Assembly: GCA_040235375.1 (NCBI GenBank)
Contig: JBECKQ010000036.1
Span: 1 to 6,390, forward strand
Source: JBECKQ01 sp040235375
GTDB taxonomy: Bacteria; Planctomycetota; Phycisphaerae; UBA1845
Length of the DNA: 6,390 nucleotides
Reading direction: 5' to 3'
The position numbers and the translations under genes are program-made. This document shows positions 5,751-6,390 of the stretch, one piece after another. Each line of letters opens with the position of its first letter. The stretch's first letter is position 1. The notes under the pieces are model-generated. The model worked only from the letters and a program-made list of their open reading frames with translations. It made no database searches and was not told the origin of the DNA.

Positions 5751-6390
5751 GGGCGGGTTGCACCTTGGGAGGGAATCTCGAACACACGCGCCGCGTAGAC
5801 CTGCCGGGTGCCCATGTCCTGCACGAAGGCCACGACCGCGCACATATTCATGTCTACGTAGGTGGGTTTCATGACGAACGCGATGCTCTTTTCCTTCTCC
5901 GTATTCGCGAGCTGTTCTGCGAGCCTGGCACTCACGTCCGCTCCGCGCACCTCGATCGGGAGGCGCCGCTGGCCCGCGTCGGCTGTGAGACGGAGGCCTT
6001 CCGGAGGCGAGACCGCCGCACGCACCACGTTCCGGTGCAGCACCAAGCCGTTCGCGCCCGGGGCCATCACCAGTTTCTCGCACAATAATACGACGAGACG
6101 GACGTGACCAACGGCGGCCGGACCATCTACCACGATCTCCCCGCGGGCCTGGTCACCCGTCCGGCGGATCGCGCCAGTCAACTTCCAGTCCTTCGCCGCC
6201 CCCGCCAATGCGGTTGCCGTCGTCCGGTACTCCCCGAACACGGCGGGTGCGGCAGCCTCGTCTCCGCCTTGCGCTTGCGCGTGGCCGCCGTCAAAGAACG
6301 CCATCGGTGCCGCGGTTACGCCATAAACCGCGGCGCGCGGTCGGCTGATCTCGGACTCGAGCGGATCCACCTGGTCGAGAGAGAGGTGAT
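5747..6390 (-). CDS. Omp28/thioredoxin-fold-like protein (C-terminal part, 5' end outside window)
   Basis: The frame is open from the right window edge to the TGA at 5747. A GTG at 6370 would give 207 residues, but the reading frame continues upstream (HLSLDQ before it) and there is no ribosome site, so the true start is probably beyond base 6390. Numbering from that GTG, DPLESEISRPRAAVYGVTAAP (2-22) and the following MAFFDGG resemble the segment of thioredoxin-fold proteins around the cis-proline (P22). A beta-rich region follows: VRLVVLLCEKLV (90-101), then GANGLVLHRNVVRAAV (105-120). This fits the Omp28-type C-terminal pattern, where a lvEd-like strand is followed by a histidine and VVR. 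The end carries AVVAFVQDMGTRQVYAARVFEIP (178-200). Proteins of this build usually have an N-terminal thioredoxin domain with CxxC and a signal peptide; that part is not in the window. It is likely periplasmic, and its biochemical role is unknown. The family call comes from pattern memory; an unrelated beta-sandwich protein is the alternative. Confidence 0.7.
   Translation of the reverse strand, partial: HLSLDQVDPLESEISRPRAAVYGVTAAPMAFFDGGHAQAQGGDEAAAPAVFGEYRTTATALAGAAKDWKLTGAIRRTGDQARGEIVVDGPAAVGHVRLVVLLCEKLVMAPGANGLVLHRNVVRAAVSPPEGLRLTADAGQRRLPIEVRGADVSARLAEQLANTEKEKSIAFVMKPTYVDMNMCAVVAFVQDMGTRQVYAARVFEIPSQGATRP

Noticed and set aside
5751..6083. N-terminal extension of the tailed membrane protein to 6083
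   Set aside because: The extension overlaps the upstream gene in a different frame and is Arg/Gly-rich and unstructured. The ATG at 5750 with the ATGA overlap gives a normal membrane-protein start.
1..6390. Search for tRNA, rRNA, CRISPR repeats, insertion sequences, riboswitches and promoters
   Set aside because: Coding sequence covers nearly the whole window, with the largest gap 13 bases. I saw no direct-repeat array, terminal inverted repeats, transposase motif or convincing -35/-10 pair.

Overview
The window looks like chromosomal DNA from a GC-rich bacterium, with C or G at most third codon positions. I suspect Planctomycetota or a related PVC-group lineage. The grounds are the gene set and protein style: a MoxR ATPase, a short DUF58 protein, a BatA-type membrane protein and a membrane-anchored VWA protein, preceded by a membrane protein with a long disordered tail and an Omp28/thioredoxin-like protein. 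This assignment rests on remembered family patterns, not on a search. No rRNA or marker gene is present to confirm it.

Layout: everything is on the minus strand, so transcription runs from high to low coordinates, and the window is almost entirely coding. In transcription order the genes are: (1) the C-terminal part of an Omp28/thioredoxin-fold-like secreted protein (6390-5747, 5' end outside the window); (2) a 499-residue membrane protein with three predicted membrane segments and a long charged, low-complexity tail (5750-4251); (3) a MoxR-family AAA+ ATPase (4241-3216, or from GTG 4247); (4) a soluble DUF58/VWA protein (3212-2334); (5) a BatA-type membrane protein with a degenerate VWA metal site (2320-638); (6) a second membrane-anchored VWA protein with an intact metal site (634 to beyond base 1, 3' end missing). 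Junctions are an ATGA overlap or gaps of 3 to 13 bases. No promoter, terminator, RNA gene, mobile element or CRISPR array is visible, so this reads as the interior of one operon.

How the genes may work together: MoxR ATPases are known to pair with VWA proteins as chaperone-like machines, and in Bacteroides, Francisella and others the moxR-DUF58-bat cluster is linked to envelope stress and aerotolerance. Here the ATPase and DUF58 protein would act in the cytoplasm. The BatA-like and VWA proteins are anchored in the membrane with their VWA folds predicted to face the periplasm. The two upstream genes appear to be lineage-specific envelope partners. The locus type is known. The less ordinary details are the degenerate MIDAS in the BatA-like protein, three junctions with a stop-one codon-start geometry in a shared frame, the charge-segregated tail of the membrane protein, and the coupling of an Omp28/thioredoxin-like gene to the cluster.
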